Counted from the stretch's first letter, positions 1-9,743 are shown. The stretch: DNA of 64,000 nt from Arthrobacter cryoconiti (GCF_020905375.1 NZ_JAJJBU010000018.1:1-64000), one strand, 5' to 3'. Numbers and translations: made by a program. Notes: generated from the letters alone by a model not told the origin.

Positions 1-380
1 AAATGAGAGCGGATCAATCAAGGTCCACCCCCCCCGGGAAAGCAGAAAATTCTTGAAGAACGTCCAGCAAGCAATCCCAGGCACGTCCCCGGCGGCAAGG
101 CCGGGAAACCAGAGAGCACGGCTATCCTACCGATCGCCATGAAGCACAGACGAACATTCAGTATTGGCCAATATGAATGGCTTTTAAGCGAGCGAGCAAA
201 AGAGAAGAATCAGATCCGGCAAAGGGTTGAAAGTCACTCATGACTGAAGATATTCACACAGTGCATGCCGCACACCTAACATCTAATGAACCATGCGGAA
301 TGCACGGAAAGTGGGAAGTGACCCAGATTACCATGAGAGCATCGCCGACGACCTGGCGACATTCACCGAAGGAGTAGTAC
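1..380. other. Leader region of the hydantoin-type locus, no gene called
   Basis: No convincing gene is seen here. The window may cut a gene at its left edge, because one forward frame is open from base 2 to a TGA at 140-142, but its translation is not recognisable. The stretch must hold the promoter of the operon that starts at 381. The 9-mer CACAGTGCA at 257-265 recurs on the other strand at 9277-9285, just ahead of hyuA, and is a candidate operator for the local PucR regulator. Confidence 0.4.
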
Positions 381-1712
381 ATGGGCAACGATGCCAAGAT
401 CTCTTCTGAACGTTCCCGGCAGACGACAACAATAGGCGATGTATTTGAACGAATGACGTTCACACGAGCGCATTGGAAAATCGCTATCGCATTATTCGTC
501 GTCTTCGTCATCGAGTCATGGGAGCAACTTGCCTTAGTTTACGTCTCCGACGACGTCGTGAAGCAATTCTCCCTCAACGAGGTTCAGCTCGGTTGGCTTC
601 TTGCAGCCGTCGCAACAGGAATGATCCCGGGAGTCCTAGTTTGGGGCCCTATAGCCGACCGGATTGGACGCCGGAAAGTTGCCACCATCAGTCTCGCCAC
701 TTATGGCGTCGTAGCCTTGCTTTCGGCCGTCGCCCCGAGCTTCACTGTTCTGTTAGCGATTAGAATCGTCGCCGGTTTCTTGTTCGCCGGAATCTACACA
801 GTGACTTTCCCTTACTTCCTCGAGCTGATGCCGACGCGAGTGCGCGGACGGGCAACGGTATTACTTTCAATCGGCTGGCCAATCGGCGTGCTCCTAGCCC
901 TTGGCGTGACAGTGACCTTTAGCTCTCTAGGATGGCGCGCAGTCGTTTTGGCCAGCGCAGCTGCCTGCCTTTGGCTCTTCGTCATTCGTGCCTGGGTCCC
1001 CGAATCCCCACACTGGCTCGCCATCAAAGGCCGAGATTCAGAAGCATCAACGGTACTGAGGAAGCTGGGCGTGGAAATTCCCGAGGGCACCAAATTTGAG
1101 ATGAAGGCGTCAGCCCTCGGTAATCCCATCAAGCTGGTTCAGAAACCATTCTTGCGAATTACAATCCAAATGTTGATCGTGAACTTCGCTTTCAATTGGG
1201 GCTACTGGGGCCTGCAGGTATGGTTACCGACACTTCTGCAACAGCGAGGGCTAAGTCTCTCTGACAGTCTTGGCTTTGTTGCCATCAGCGCGATGTTCAT
1301 GATTCCGGGCTACCTCGTGGCCTCATTTCTCACTACGCGTTGGGGGCGGCGTGCGGTCTTCCTCCTATTTATCGGTGGAGCGATCGCAGGTGGCGTTTTA
1401 TTCGCACTCTCCTGGGACCTCACCTCGCTCAACGTGGCTAACTTCATTCTCTCATTCTTCATTCTCGGCGGGTGGGGCATCTGGAATACCTGGAACGGCG
1501 AGCTTTACCCGACTTCATTGCGGAACACTGGATTCTCGTGGGCTACAAGCGCCCAGCTCATCTCGAACGCAATAGCACCCGCAGTCATCGGCGTCATGCT
1601 CGCGGGTGCGGCTTCGTTCTCAACGACGGTGCTCTTCATTGTGGCATTCTTGGTAGTGACATTCCTCGCGGCGATGACTTTGCCTGAAACAGAGGGTAAA
1701 GAACTGAGCTAG
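381..1712 (+). CDS. MFS transporter, sugar/aromatic-acid symporter type
   Basis: A 443-residue major facilitator with about 12 hydrophobic segments. The loop between segments 2 and 3 has the MFS signature (GPIADRIGRRK, about residues 90-100), repeated after segment 8 as TTRWGRR. The ATG follows a strong GAAGGAG site. It is the first gene of a forward run with a HyuA-like protein, a DUF917-type protein and a PucR regulator, so the cargo is probably the substrate or product of this locus: a hydantoin, purine breakdown product or related cyclic amide. This is inference from context; the family alone does not fix the substrate. Length is normal for the family and nothing looks broken. Confidence 0.85.
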   Translation: MGNDAKISSERSRQTTTIGDVFERMTFTRAHWKIAIALFVVFVIESWEQLALVYVSDDVVKQFSLNEVQLGWLLAAVATGMIPGVLVWGPIADRIGRRKVATISLATYGVVALLSAVAPSFTVLLAIRIVAGFLFAGIYTVTFPYFLELMPTRVRGRATVLLSIGWPIGVLLALGVTVTFSSLGWRAVVLASAAACLWLFVIRAWVPESPHWLAIKGRDSEASTVLRKLGVEIPEGTKFEMKASALGNPIKLVQKPFLRITIQMLIVNFAFNWGYWGLQVWLPTLLQQRGLSLSDSLGFVAISAMFMIPGYLVASFLTTRWGRRAVFLLFIGGAIAGGVLFALSWDLTSLNVANFILSFFILGGWGIWNTWNGELYPTSLRNTGFSWATSAQLISNAIAPAVIGVMLAGAASFSTTVLFIVAFLVVTFLAAMTLPETEGKELS

Positions 1713-1733
1713 CTGGCACGGACCGAGGTAAAA

Positions 1734-2981
1734 ATGATTCTATCCATAGCCGCCGATGAGCGGGGATTTGTGTCGATTCTTCCTGGAACTCAACTCCGAG
1801 CCGCTGCGGTCGTCGAAGGTCACCACCAGAAATGGAACCCCCAGAACCTAGCCCAAATACTCAATCCTGAGACCGAGGGTATTTCAGAAGTTCGAATAGC
1901 CATCGAGCCGCAGGCAGGAGACCTAGATTTCTCAGATGTTTCCGTAATCCGGCTCTCCCCCGCCAGCTCGCCAGCACTGGGGCCGCTCAGCGGTTGGCCA
2001 CGCGCACTCGCAGAGCCTATTCGCTCGCGGGTCCGTGTGGCCAACGGCGGCACGCGTCTTCTGGGAGCCAGGCACGCTTTCTCCTCTCACGATGAGCTCA
2101 TAAAAGTCATCGATGACCTGTTCCAGGCCGGATCGCGGGTATTTGCCGTGGCAGCTACCGGTGCATTGAGTGATGCTGAACCCGAGGAACGTCTAGCAAT
2201 GCTTATCAGGGAACGAGTCCCAAACGCGATTGTGGTTCTTTCTGCCGAAATCGGAGGCGTAGGTCTCCGAGAACGGGAAAATTGTGCCATCCTCAATGCG
2301 GGTTTGGTGCGCTGGGCTGCTGCCCGAACCAGCGAGCTCTCCAAGGCTTTTCCCCACGCAGAGATTTACATTGGGCGCGGCAGCGGGGGAATGGTCTCGG
2401 CCGACTACTTTGAGCGATTTCCAATGGTGGCATTGAAGAGTGCTAACGGAGCCATCCTTTCTGGAGTAATTGAGCAGCATTCGCTACAGGCTGCGGTAGT
2501 TGCAATCCCCCAAGGGGACAGAGAATTCGCATCACTCTATTTTGTAAATGGCGGCCAGGTTGCACGCGAAGAGCTGAACGTTTTCGCCGGAGTTTGCGTA
2601 AATTTGAATGCTTTCCGAACCCTCCAAGTTCCAGTAGACAAGCTGGACGGAGCAGGGGCGGAATGGGACGGACTGCCCCTTATCCGGCTAGAAGATGCCC
2701 AAGAAACTGACGCTGATGAATATTTGCGGCTAAGAGCCGCTGCTCATGGCCTTGTAAATGCATGTGTTCGTACGGAATTGACACGTATTGTGTACGGCTT
2801 CGAGAACGGAATAACCGGGTCTCTCACCCAAAGCATCACCGACGATCTCAGCGGACGCGCAATCACCGCAGGCGCCCACCCGCTCCGACTGGGCGTCCCA
2901 CGCATCGAGGCTGCGCCCATGGCATATCTGCCGGAGGGCTCTTTGATTGTTCGCGCCGTATTATCCGGTGAAAATCGGTGA
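1734..2981 (+). CDS. HyuA-like (hydantoinase A/oxoprolinase) protein, probably non-catalytic
   Basis: A 415-residue protein whose middle resembles HyuA: the segment around residues 190-245 (GLRERENCAILNAG, then GRGSGGMVSADYF and LKSANGAILSG) lines up with the matching part of the complete HyuA encoded at 7176-9215. Two expected features are missing. The N-terminal phosphate-binding motif DIGGTFTD is replaced by unrelated residues, and there is no GGGSI segment. Length is also well below the usual 650-700. It is therefore best read as a divergent paralogue that lacks the ATPase site. Start ATG has GAGGT nine bases upstream. Its stop overlaps the GTG start of the DUF917 gene, so the two are coupled and may form a complex. 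Proteins joining HyuA-like and DUF917 regions are known, which supports the pairing. Confidence 0.6.
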   Translation: MILSIAADERGFVSILPGTQLRAAAVVEGHHQKWNPQNLAQILNPETEGISEVRIAIEPQAGDLDFSDVSVIRLSPASSPALGPLSGWPRALAEPIRSRVRVANGGTRLLGARHAFSSHDELIKVIDDLFQAGSRVFAVAATGALSDAEPEERLAMLIRERVPNAIVVLSAEIGGVGLRERENCAILNAGLVRWAAARTSELSKAFPHAEIYIGRGSGGMVSADYFERFPMVALKSANGAILSGVIEQHSLQAAVVAIPQGDREFASLYFVNGGQVAREELNVFAGVCVNLNAFRTLQVPVDKLDGAGAEWDGLPLIRLEDAQETDADEYLRLRAAAHGLVNACVRTELTRIVYGFENGITGSLTQSITDDLSGRAITAGAHPLRLGVPRIEAAPMAYLPEGSLIVRAVLSGENR

Positions 2982-4048
2982 GTATGGACAACGTGCCCAT
3001 AGGTGTTCGGGAATTAGAGATTCTGACGCTAAGTGCAGGAGTCTATTCATCAGGTATCAATTTCTCAGCGCTCAGAGCCATGCACGACTGGACAGTTGAG
3101 ACATTGTCCAAGCGCCCGGCGCAGATGCAAGACGTTAATTCATGCACTGATGAGTACACGTACGCTGTTGTGAGTATTGTCGGTTCATCAGCGGCTCTCG
3201 CAGAGTATCTTCCAGACGGCGGAGAAATCGAAAGAGCTTCCAAAGCTTTTGAACGAGTTGTTGGCCGCAAGATCCGAGGAATCGTTGCCCTGAACTTGTC
3301 TGGGGAAAATGCTCTACTTGCCGTCCAGGCCGCGGCTGTACTCGATGTTCCAGTGGTCGACGGCGACGGATGCGGCCGGGTCTTTCCGCTGCTAGAGCAA
3401 ACACTCTTTACCCTTGGGGGGATTACTGCTGGCCCGTTCGTACTGGCCATGCCGGGCGAAGAAACCATCACAGTCGACGTAGCCCACGAGCGCACAGAGG
3501 CCTTTGCCCGCTTCTGCGTCGCCGCTGCCGGAGGCTGGGGCATCTTCTTCGGTTATGCCATGACCGGTCAGCAACTGAAGGCAACCACGGTCTCAGGTTC
3601 AATGAGCGGACTGCTCGAGTTGAGCGGCGACCGACTACCGACGAGATCCAGGTCCAAACCGCGAACTATATGCCGAGGAACCATCAGTGCGCTCGAATAT
3701 CCAGGACACATGTCACCACACGCCCTCGATGGAATCGCTTTCCCTTCTGATGCGGTCAGCATCTTGCTCCGCGAGGAAGGCGGGCGCTCGCGTTTGATAA
3801 GGCTAGAAGCGCACAACGACATCTTTTTCGCGCTGGCAGATGGGATCCCCATAGCCACAACTCCAGATCAGCTCCTCCTAGTTGACGAAAACTACCGAGT
3901 TGTTGACATCGACCGCCTGGTTCTAGGCCTCCGCGTCGAATTCGTGGTCATTGATGCACCACCCGCCTGGCACACCGAGACCGGACGATCACTCGCCGGT
4001 CTGGGGAGTCCATTAATATTGCAGACTCCGGAGAGATCGCGTGCCTGA
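2978..4048 (+). CDS. DUF917 / S-methyl-thiohydantoin desulfurase-like protein
   Basis: A 356-residue protein resembling the DUF917 family. Recognisable features are an N-terminal EIEILxxGxxxxGxGG-like region that is degenerate here, the VVDGDGCGRVFP segment (about residues 126-137) that matches the family's VDGDxxGRAxP core, and a central GGWGIFFGYAMTGQQ region. The GTG start overlaps the preceding stop by four bases; an in-frame ATG two codons later is an alternative. The 3' end overlaps the PucR gene by eight bases. Members of this family act on hydantoin-like rings or partner hydantoinases, which fits the neighbours. Substrate is not determined. Confidence 0.65.
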   Translation: MSMDNVPIGVRELEILTLSAGVYSSGINFSALRAMHDWTVETLSKRPAQMQDVNSCTDEYTYAVVSIVGSSAALAEYLPDGGEIERASKAFERVVGRKIRGIVALNLSGENALLAVQAAAVLDVPVVDGDGCGRVFPLLEQTLFTLGGITAGPFVLAMPGEETITVDVAHERTEAFARFCVAAAGGWGIFFGYAMTGQQLKATTVSGSMSGLLELSGDRLPTRSRSKPRTICRGTISALEYPGHMSPHALDGIAFPSDAVSILLREEGGRSRLIRLEAHNDIFFALADGIPIATTPDQLLLVDENYRVVDIDRLVLGLRVEFVVIDAPPAWHTETGRSLAGLGSPLILQTPERSRA

Positions 4049-5570
4049 CTATTCGATGACGGTTGCCGAATTGATCTCCCGGCTCGACATACCGGTGGTG
4101 GTCTCGACCGCTGCGGGACTCGAAAAGCCAGTCAGTGGCGTAAAAATAGTAACCACGAGAGAAGCCGTCAAGGTATTGCCTCCACGCACCGCGCTTGTCG
4201 TGGCAGGTGATGTGGCTTCCAGCGGGTGGAGTGTAGATCTTGTCATTCGCGCCGCGTGGGAGAGAGCAGCTGCCTGCGTCATCCTGCCGCATTCGGACGT
4301 GCATGCAAATTCGACTGCAGCACTGGCACAGAGCTTAGGGATCGTTCTCCTCGCCATTACCTCTGACCCATTAGATTTCGCTGTCCAAGCTGCCATGATC
4401 ATCTCTTCGCCCGACGCTACCGCTGCCACGATCGTGGCTGCCGTGGCTGAACTTTCGACCCCTGCGGCGAGCCCGGCCCGCACAGTCAAAGGGCTGGGTC
4501 GGGTATTGCCCGGATACGACTTTAGTGTGACAGACGAGTGGGGCCAGGTGGTAGCCACAACTGCACTAGCCGCCTCATCGCGCAGCACACCCAACGGGCC
4601 ACAGACTGCAGCGGTGTCCGATGTATCTGTGAAGGTACCGTTCCCCAGGTCTGACTCGATGGCGACAATTCACGCCATTTCACGCCATTCATACGAAAGC
4701 CTTCGCCAAACTGAAATTCGTCACGTGCTCAGGATTGCTGCCGCACCGCTCACCTCATGGGCTGCTTTGCGTAGACTTCGTGACCAAGAGCAAGAACATC
4801 ATGCGGCGGAATTGCTGGAACGCTTCCTGGAAGGATCCGAGAAAGATCATGACGTCCTCGCCGAAATAGCGGCCCTCGGCTGGTCCAGCGCGGGTCCGCA
4901 CTTCGTCGTCGTCGTACCGGTTGAAGAAGGCCGCCGGCAACGGCTAAGACAATCAACTCTTCTTCGCGAGCGGTGGCTCACTTCACGGGAGGCAAGCCCG
5001 TTCGTCGAAAGCGGTTCGGCTTTCGTGCAGTGGATTGCAGCCGAGCATGCTGGCAAGGAACTGGACCCAGAACAGCTGTTGCAAGACACGGCAATGTCAG
5101 TTAAGGCGTTAGCGAGTGATTACGTGAAGTCCGCCGGAATCGTAGGGCCAATACAAAACTTGCGTGAACTCTCAGCGGCCATAGAAAAAGGTCTCTTGGC
5201 GGCAAGAATCGCCGCCGAAACAGGACAGGCCGCGCTGGACAGCAACGCCATCTCAAAGCGAGGGGTGCTACCTATTCTAGTTGCCTCAGACACGCTTGCC
5301 GTGGCCCGGGCGACCCTCGAAAGACTAGCCGCAATCGATCACGACGGTGAACTCGTGCGGACACTTCTAGTCGCTCTTGACAACGGTGAGCACATTGCAA
5401 AGATCGCGAGAGTGCTCAAGCTGCACCGTAACACTGTTGCAGCGCGGCTTGAGCGAATCCGCTCACTTGGCATAGACACCGCAGACCCTGACCGACGTCT
5501 CGCCATTCACGTTGCGGCGAACCTGCTTGTCAACAGTAGCGATACAAGCGGCCGTCGTCGCCCATCATGA
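4041..5570 (+). CDS. PucR-family transcriptional regulator
   Basis: A 509-residue regulator with the PucR layout: an N-terminal sensing region (about residues 5-130, beginning MTVAELISRLDIPVV), a variable middle, and a C-terminal Fis-like helix-turn-helix near residues 455-500 (IAKIARVLKLHRNTVAARLERI). PucR proteins usually control purine, allantoin or amino-acid catabolism from nearby promoters. The gene is the last of the forward run (eight-base overlap with the DUF917 gene) and faces hyuB across a hairpin, so it probably controls both arms of the locus. Start is GTG, supported by the overlap. Confidence 0.85.
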   Translation: MPDYSMTVAELISRLDIPVVVSTAAGLEKPVSGVKIVTTREAVKVLPPRTALVVAGDVASSGWSVDLVIRAAWERAAACVILPHSDVHANSTAALAQSLGIVLLAITSDPLDFAVQAAMIISSPDATAATIVAAVAELSTPAASPARTVKGLGRVLPGYDFSVTDEWGQVVATTALAASSRSTPNGPQTAAVSDVSVKVPFPRSDSMATIHAISRHSYESLRQTEIRHVLRIAAAPLTSWAALRRLRDQEQEHHAAELLERFLEGSEKDHDVLAEIAALGWSSAGPHFVVVVPVEEGRRQRLRQSTLLRERWLTSREASPFVESGSAFVQWIAAEHAGKELDPEQLLQDTAMSVKALASDYVKSAGIVGPIQNLRELSAAIEKGLLAARIAAETGQAALDSNAISKRGVLPILVASDTLAVARATLERLAAIDHDGELVRTLLVALDNGEHIAKIARVLKLHRNTVAARLERIRSLGIDTADPDRRLAIHVAANLLVNSSDTSGRRRPS

Positions 5571-5595
5571 TCCGCAGGCCAGCCAATTCTGCGGA
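5571..5595. terminator. Hairpin between convergent pucR-like gene and hyuB
   Basis: A perfect 7-bp inverted repeat, TCCGCAG (5571-5577) and CTGCGGA (5589-5595), fills the 26-base gap between two convergent genes. There is no T tract, as is common for actinobacterial terminators. It could serve both directions. Confidence 0.55.
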
Positions 5596-5596
5596 A

Positions 5597-7183
5597 CTAG
5601 GCGTTGCCATATCCGCCGCCGCCGCCTGACTCACAGAGCAAAACATCTCCTGCTCGCACCCGAATCGCGTTGGCCTTCAGTAGTTCTCGCTCATCCTGGG
5701 TGCCGGGATTGAGGCGAACCCTAGGGGCTTGCCCGCTCCCACCGCCAAATAGGCCCCATGCGGGCGTAACTGAACGCTCCCACCAAAGCGACAAATCCTG
5801 ATCGGCTTCGAACACATACTTCCTGATGACACCATCGCCGCCGCGCCATTCGCCAGCTCCACCTGATCCCTCGCGTACTTCATAACGCTCGATCCGCACT
5901 GGAAAAAGAGTCTCCATTACTTCCACTGGCATGTCCCGGAGAGAACCATTGACATTGTTGATCAAACAACTTTCCCCGTCGCTACCTGCCCACGCACCCC
6001 AACCACCAACAGTCGCTTCCTGAGACAGGAAAGGCATCTGCGTGCGAGGATCCGTGCCCATCATCTGCACGATCAGTGAGTCGCCGTAACTTGCAGCGGC
6101 GGCCCGATCGGGCATGGCCGGAGACAGTGCAGTCACGACGAGGTCGATCAAAAGTCCAAGGTGTGAGTAGTAGTACTGCACGGCAGCAGGCTCCTGAGCC
6201 CCGAGAACAGAGCCCTGCCGAACATCGACGGTTAGTGGCAAAAATGACCCACCGTTAAGGGGTAAGTCAGGACTCAGGAGAGCCTTATATGCGACGCGGC
6301 AGGCGGCCACCGCCTGAGCGCGTCCGCAGTTGATCGGCCCGAGTGCCTGATCCGCTGATTCAGTTAGGTCGATATGGATGCGATCCCCACTGACCGTGAC
6401 TTTCACGACTATTGGAATCGGTGTTCCGATGTCAATACCGTCATTGTCAAGTCTCCCTGATGCGCTGTACTCGCCGTCGGGGACAGCAGTGATTGCCTCA
6501 CGTTCAAGCTGGGCAGTCTGAGCAAAATAGGAGTCACGCGCGGCTTCGACAGTGTCAATGCCCCAACGCCGGGTAATCTCGCGCAGTCGTGACGTTCCCG
6601 TCCTAACGCAGGCGATTTGGGCACGCATGTCTCCAATTAGTGGTTCGGGGAAACGAGAATTTGTGGCGATGAGATCAATGATGGGATCAATTTCCAAACC
6701 GCCGGACATGAGTTTGGTTGCGCCTAGGCGCAAACCCTCCTGATAGATGCTCGTCGAATCCATGGAGCCGCCAGGGTCTTTCGATCCTAGGTCAATCCAG
6801 TGCGCTCGTGATGCCGCAAAACCGATGAGATCCTGACCGCTGTCATCGAGAAAGATGGGAGCGTAGATAGTCACATCGTTCAAATGTGCTCCCGCAACGT
6901 AGGCATCATTCATAACCCAGACATCGCCCGGTTGCCACACGGCAGAACCAAAGCGCTCTTCAGTTGCGCGGGTACATTCTTCGAGGTTACCGAGGAAGAT
7001 GGGTAGCCCCGAGGACTGCCCAAGCACACGATGAGCTGAATCGAGGATAGCGACGGCGCAGTCTTTCGCCTCGTAAATAGTGGGTGTATACGCGGAACGG
7101 ATAAGTGTCGTATTCATATCCTCCGCAGCCTGTGACAGCGCGCAGCGGATGATCTCGGTCGTTACAGGGCTGATATTAGGCAC
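5597..7183 (-). CDS. hyuB: Hydantoinase B / oxoprolinase family protein
   Basis: A protein of 528 residues that starts with the typical HyuB opening (NISPVTTEIIRCALSQAAEDMNTTL) and has the family's SGLPIFLGNL, GDVWVMNDAYVAGAHLNDV and GGWGAWAGSDGESC segments. The preferred start is the GTG at 7183, preceded by GGAGGT; this makes an eight-base overlap with hyuA. A longer reading from 7213 lacks support. HyuB works with HyuA as an ATP-dependent cyclic amide hydrolase (N-methylhydantoin, 5-oxoproline and related substrates). The exact substrate here cannot be read from sequence. Confidence 0.9.
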   Translation of the reverse strand: MPNISPVTTEIIRCALSQAAEDMNTTLIRSAYTPTIYEAKDCAVAILDSAHRVLGQSSGLPIFLGNLEECTRATEERFGSAVWQPGDVWVMNDAYVAGAHLNDVTIYAPIFLDDSGQDLIGFAASRAHWIDLGSKDPGGSMDSTSIYQEGLRLGATKLMSGGLEIDPIIDLIATNSRFPEPLIGDMRAQIACVRTGTSRLREITRRWGIDTVEAARDSYFAQTAQLEREAITAVPDGEYSASGRLDNDGIDIGTPIPIVVKVTVSGDRIHIDLTESADQALGPINCGRAQAVAACRVAYKALLSPDLPLNGGSFLPLTVDVRQGSVLGAQEPAAVQYYYSHLGLLIDLVVTALSPAMPDRAAAASYGDSLIVQMMGTDPRTQMPFLSQEATVGGWGAWAGSDGESCLINNVNGSLRDMPVEVMETLFPVRIERYEVREGSGGAGEWRGGDGVIRKYVFEADQDLSLWWERSVTPAWGLFGGGSGQAPRVRLNPGTQDERELLKANAIRVRAGDVLLCESGGGGGYGNA

Positions 7184-9215
7184 GCGGGTGCACCTCCATA
7201 GTGAGGACGCCACTGACTTCCCGCGTTAGGGATGCAAGTGGAGAAATGACTGTCGTTGTGGTTTCTTCAAGGACGATCGCCGGACCCATAATGCGCTGGC
7301 CTGGGATAAGTCTCGAGCGCTTGTAGACAGGAGCCGTGTGAGTCTCTCCGTTGAAAACAATGGCAACGTTCTTAACGACGCCCCCGCTTTCCAGCGCACT
7401 ACCCCCTGTGATATGCCCATGCGGGCTCTTTCCCGTGCCAGTCACTCTGATATTGACGATTTCGAAGGGTGCCGCACCGTTGGCGTGCCCGTATCGGCTG
7501 CGGTGACTGCGTTCAAATCTCGAGGCGATATCTCCGATAAAATCTTTACCGACCACTTCATCGAGCCCCAGCAGTGGAATGCTCAGTGTGTAATCCTGTC
7601 CGATGTATCGCATGTCCAGCGCATATTCCACACCTTGCATATCAGTGGTAATCGCTTGAGTGGTCAAAACCTCGCGGGCCTCATCACCGAGCTTGCGCAG
7701 CGCGACCTGCAATTCAGTCCCGTCAAGCAAATCACGTTGGACGTAAAATTGGTGGCTGAAGTCGCGACGAACGTCGGCACCAAGCATTCCCCACGCCGAG
7801 AACGCGCCTGGATACTCCGGCACGATTACACGTGTCACGCCCAGCTCCCGGGCAATTCCCTCGGCATGCATGGGTCCCGCACCTCCGAAGGCGATAAGGG
7901 TGAAATCTGTTGGTTCCAGTCCGTGCTCGACGGTCAGCGTGCGAATCGCTTGTGCCATTGTCGCGTTCGCAATGTCAAGCACGCCTTCAGCCGCTTCGAT
8001 CGTTCCGAGCCCAATCTCTGCTCCCAACCGTTCAACGGCCACGGAAGCCGCAACCCCGTCCAGTGTCATTCGCCCACCGGCAAACCAATCAGGATCTACC
8101 CTGCCTAAAACCACGTTCGCATCCGTAATCGTCGGCTCCGTTCCTCCGCGACCGTAGCTGGCTGGACCAGGCGTCGCACCGGCGGAGTCAGGCCCCACAC
8201 GTAGGCCACCTCCAGCGCAGCGAGCAATCGAGCCGCCCCCTGCACCGATTGTGTGGAGATTAACAAGAGGCATGAGTACTGGGAATCCGTCAGCACTGCC
8301 ATCGGTGGTGATATCCGGGGCGTGATTGAGAATGAGTGAAACGTCGAATGAAGTGCCGCCCATGTCGATACAGATGGCGTGCGGGGTTGCCAGTACCTTA
8401 CTGAGCGCGGCTCCCCCTGCAGCACCGCCAACGGGACCCGAAAGCAGTGTTTGAAGTGGATGCTGCCGAGCAAAGTCAGCAGAAACTATCCCGCCGGATG
8501 ACTGCATGACTTGAACTTGGGCAGATATGCCGGTCTGTACGAACCTTTCGCCAATTTGTTCAAGGTAGTTGCGCACAACGGGACCTGTATAGGCTTCTAG
8601 TACTGTTGAAGACGTGCGCTCATATTCGCGCCACTCCCCGCTAACACGGTGCGAGAGTACGATCATAATCTCTTCCCCGAGGACTTCGCGCAGAATCTCC
8701 TCGATCCGCAATTCATGTTCTGGTGCCAGGAAACTGAAAAGCAGGCAGACAGCGATGGACTCGTAACCTCTTTCCCGCGCGGCAACCGCTAATTCGTGAA
8801 CACGTTGCTCATCAAGCTGATATAACTCGGTTCCGTCTGCTTTCACCCGACCTCCGACACCGAATGTGTCCTCACGCGCAACAAGTGGCTTTTGTTTGCG
8901 ATAGTGAATGTCGAACATGCGTGTGCGATTGCCGCGTGCGATTGTGTACACATCGCGCATTCCCTCATTCGTAATCAGCATGACGTTCGCGCCCTTCCGC
9001 TCTAACAAAGCGTTCAATCCCTGCGTTGTTCCGTGCACGAAGTATTCGATTTCGCCGGGTTCGATGCGAAGTTGGGTTATTGCCTGAAGGACCCCATCGG
9101 TTAACCGACCCGGAGTCGTGTCTGCTTTGGAAGCAGTAAAGTTTCCAGTTTCGGTATCATGCACGACAATGTCTGTAAATGTCCCACCGATATCCATTGC
9201 GACGCGAAAAGCCAC
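7176..9215 (-). CDS. hyuA: Hydantoinase A / oxoprolinase family protein
   Basis: A full-length 679-residue HyuA. The N-terminal nucleotide-binding motif DIGGTFTDIVVHD is at residues 8-20, and HGTTQGLNALLERKGA follows near residue 63. The second domain shows QSSGGIVSADFA, SGPVGGAAGG, CIDMGGTSFDVSL and IGAGGGSIA, all expected for an ATP-dependent hydantoinase or oxoprolinase. The GTG start has a near-consensus AAGGAGG six bases upstream. It is the third gene of a reverse-strand unit with the 53-codon ORF, a SnoaL-like gene and hyuB. The 9-mer TGCACTGTG at 9277-9285 lies in its leader. Confidence 0.92.
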   Translation of the reverse strand: MAFRVAMDIGGTFTDIVVHDTETGNFTASKADTTPGRLTDGVLQAITQLRIEPGEIEYFVHGTTQGLNALLERKGANVMLITNEGMRDVYTIARGNRTRMFDIHYRKQKPLVAREDTFGVGGRVKADGTELYQLDEQRVHELAVAARERGYESIAVCLLFSFLAPEHELRIEEILREVLGEEIMIVLSHRVSGEWREYERTSSTVLEAYTGPVVRNYLEQIGERFVQTGISAQVQVMQSSGGIVSADFARQHPLQTLLSGPVGGAAGGAALSKVLATPHAICIDMGGTSFDVSLILNHAPDITTDGSADGFPVLMPLVNLHTIGAGGGSIARCAGGGLRVGPDSAGATPGPASYGRGGTEPTITDANVVLGRVDPDWFAGGRMTLDGVAASVAVERLGAEIGLGTIEAAEGVLDIANATMAQAIRTLTVEHGLEPTDFTLIAFGGAGPMHAEGIARELGVTRVIVPEYPGAFSAWGMLGADVRRDFSHQFYVQRDLLDGTELQVALRKLGDEAREVLTTQAITTDMQGVEYALDMRYIGQDYTLSIPLLGLDEVVGKDFIGDIASRFERSHRSRYGHANGAAPFEIVNIRVTGTGKSPHGHITGGSALESGGVVKNVAIVFNGETHTAPVYKRSRLIPGQRIMGPAIVLEETTTTVISPLASLTREVSGVLTMEVHPRA

Positions 9216-9311
9216 GAACGTCCTCCTTAATTGGTCAACTGATTACAACGATAGACATCGTCAACTTTTTCAGCAGTGCACTGTGCACACTTAGATTTCA
9301 ACTACTAGGCA

Positions 9312-9743
9312 TCAAGCCTGACTAGTCTGAGCACCCGACCAAACATCCTCATGCAAGTGGACAATTCGTAGGGCTGTTTCGTCACGCACGAATACGGCCG
9401 TATTGCGGCTCAATTCCGGATCCAACGGACACCCGTGGAGGTCTGTCAGATCGACCTGCAACCAATAGCTGGCGACTAGAGCCCCAGAAGCGGAGCACAC
9501 CAAAAGCTCCGTTACAGTCAGCTGTGTTTCAGCGAAGGTTGACGGCAAGGCAGAGTTTCGGCCTTCTCTCAGGACACCGAGCTCGAAGAATCCGGAAATG
9601 AGATTGGCGTGCTCAGAATCAAAGATCTTGACGTTGGGATCTAGACAACTATCTATTTCCGCCGAGTCGCCTCGGAGATATGCGGCATACATTCTTGAAA
9701 GTACGACAGCGACCTCGTCGTGACAGGGATGGACGCCTGTCAC
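9312..9743 (-). CDS. SnoaL/NTF2-like small protein, AtzH-like context
   Basis: About 143 residues from a GTG at 9743, which overlaps the stop of the upstream mini-ORF as GTGA. The sequence begins with an amphipathic helix (VAVVLSRMYAAYLRGD) followed by alternating beta strands, ending with RIVHLHEDVW, which is the pattern of NTF2-like cone folds such as SnoaL or DUF4440. Small NTF2-like proteins occur beside amide hydrolases in ring-cleavage operons, where they help assembly or act on side products. That role is suggested by position only. A longer GTG start at 9770 is possible but has no ribosome site. Confidence 0.6.
   Translation of the reverse strand: MTGVHPCHDEVAVVLSRMYAAYLRGDSAEIDSCLDPNVKIFDSEHANLISGFFELGVLREGRNSALPSTFAETQLTVTELLVCSASGALVASYWLQVDLTDLHGCPLDPELSRNTAVFVRDETALRIVHLHEDVWSGAQTSQA

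Noticed and set aside
2-142. Open frame at the left edge ending in TGA
   Set aside because: Could be the tail of a gene cut by the window, but the 46 residues have no recognisable feature.
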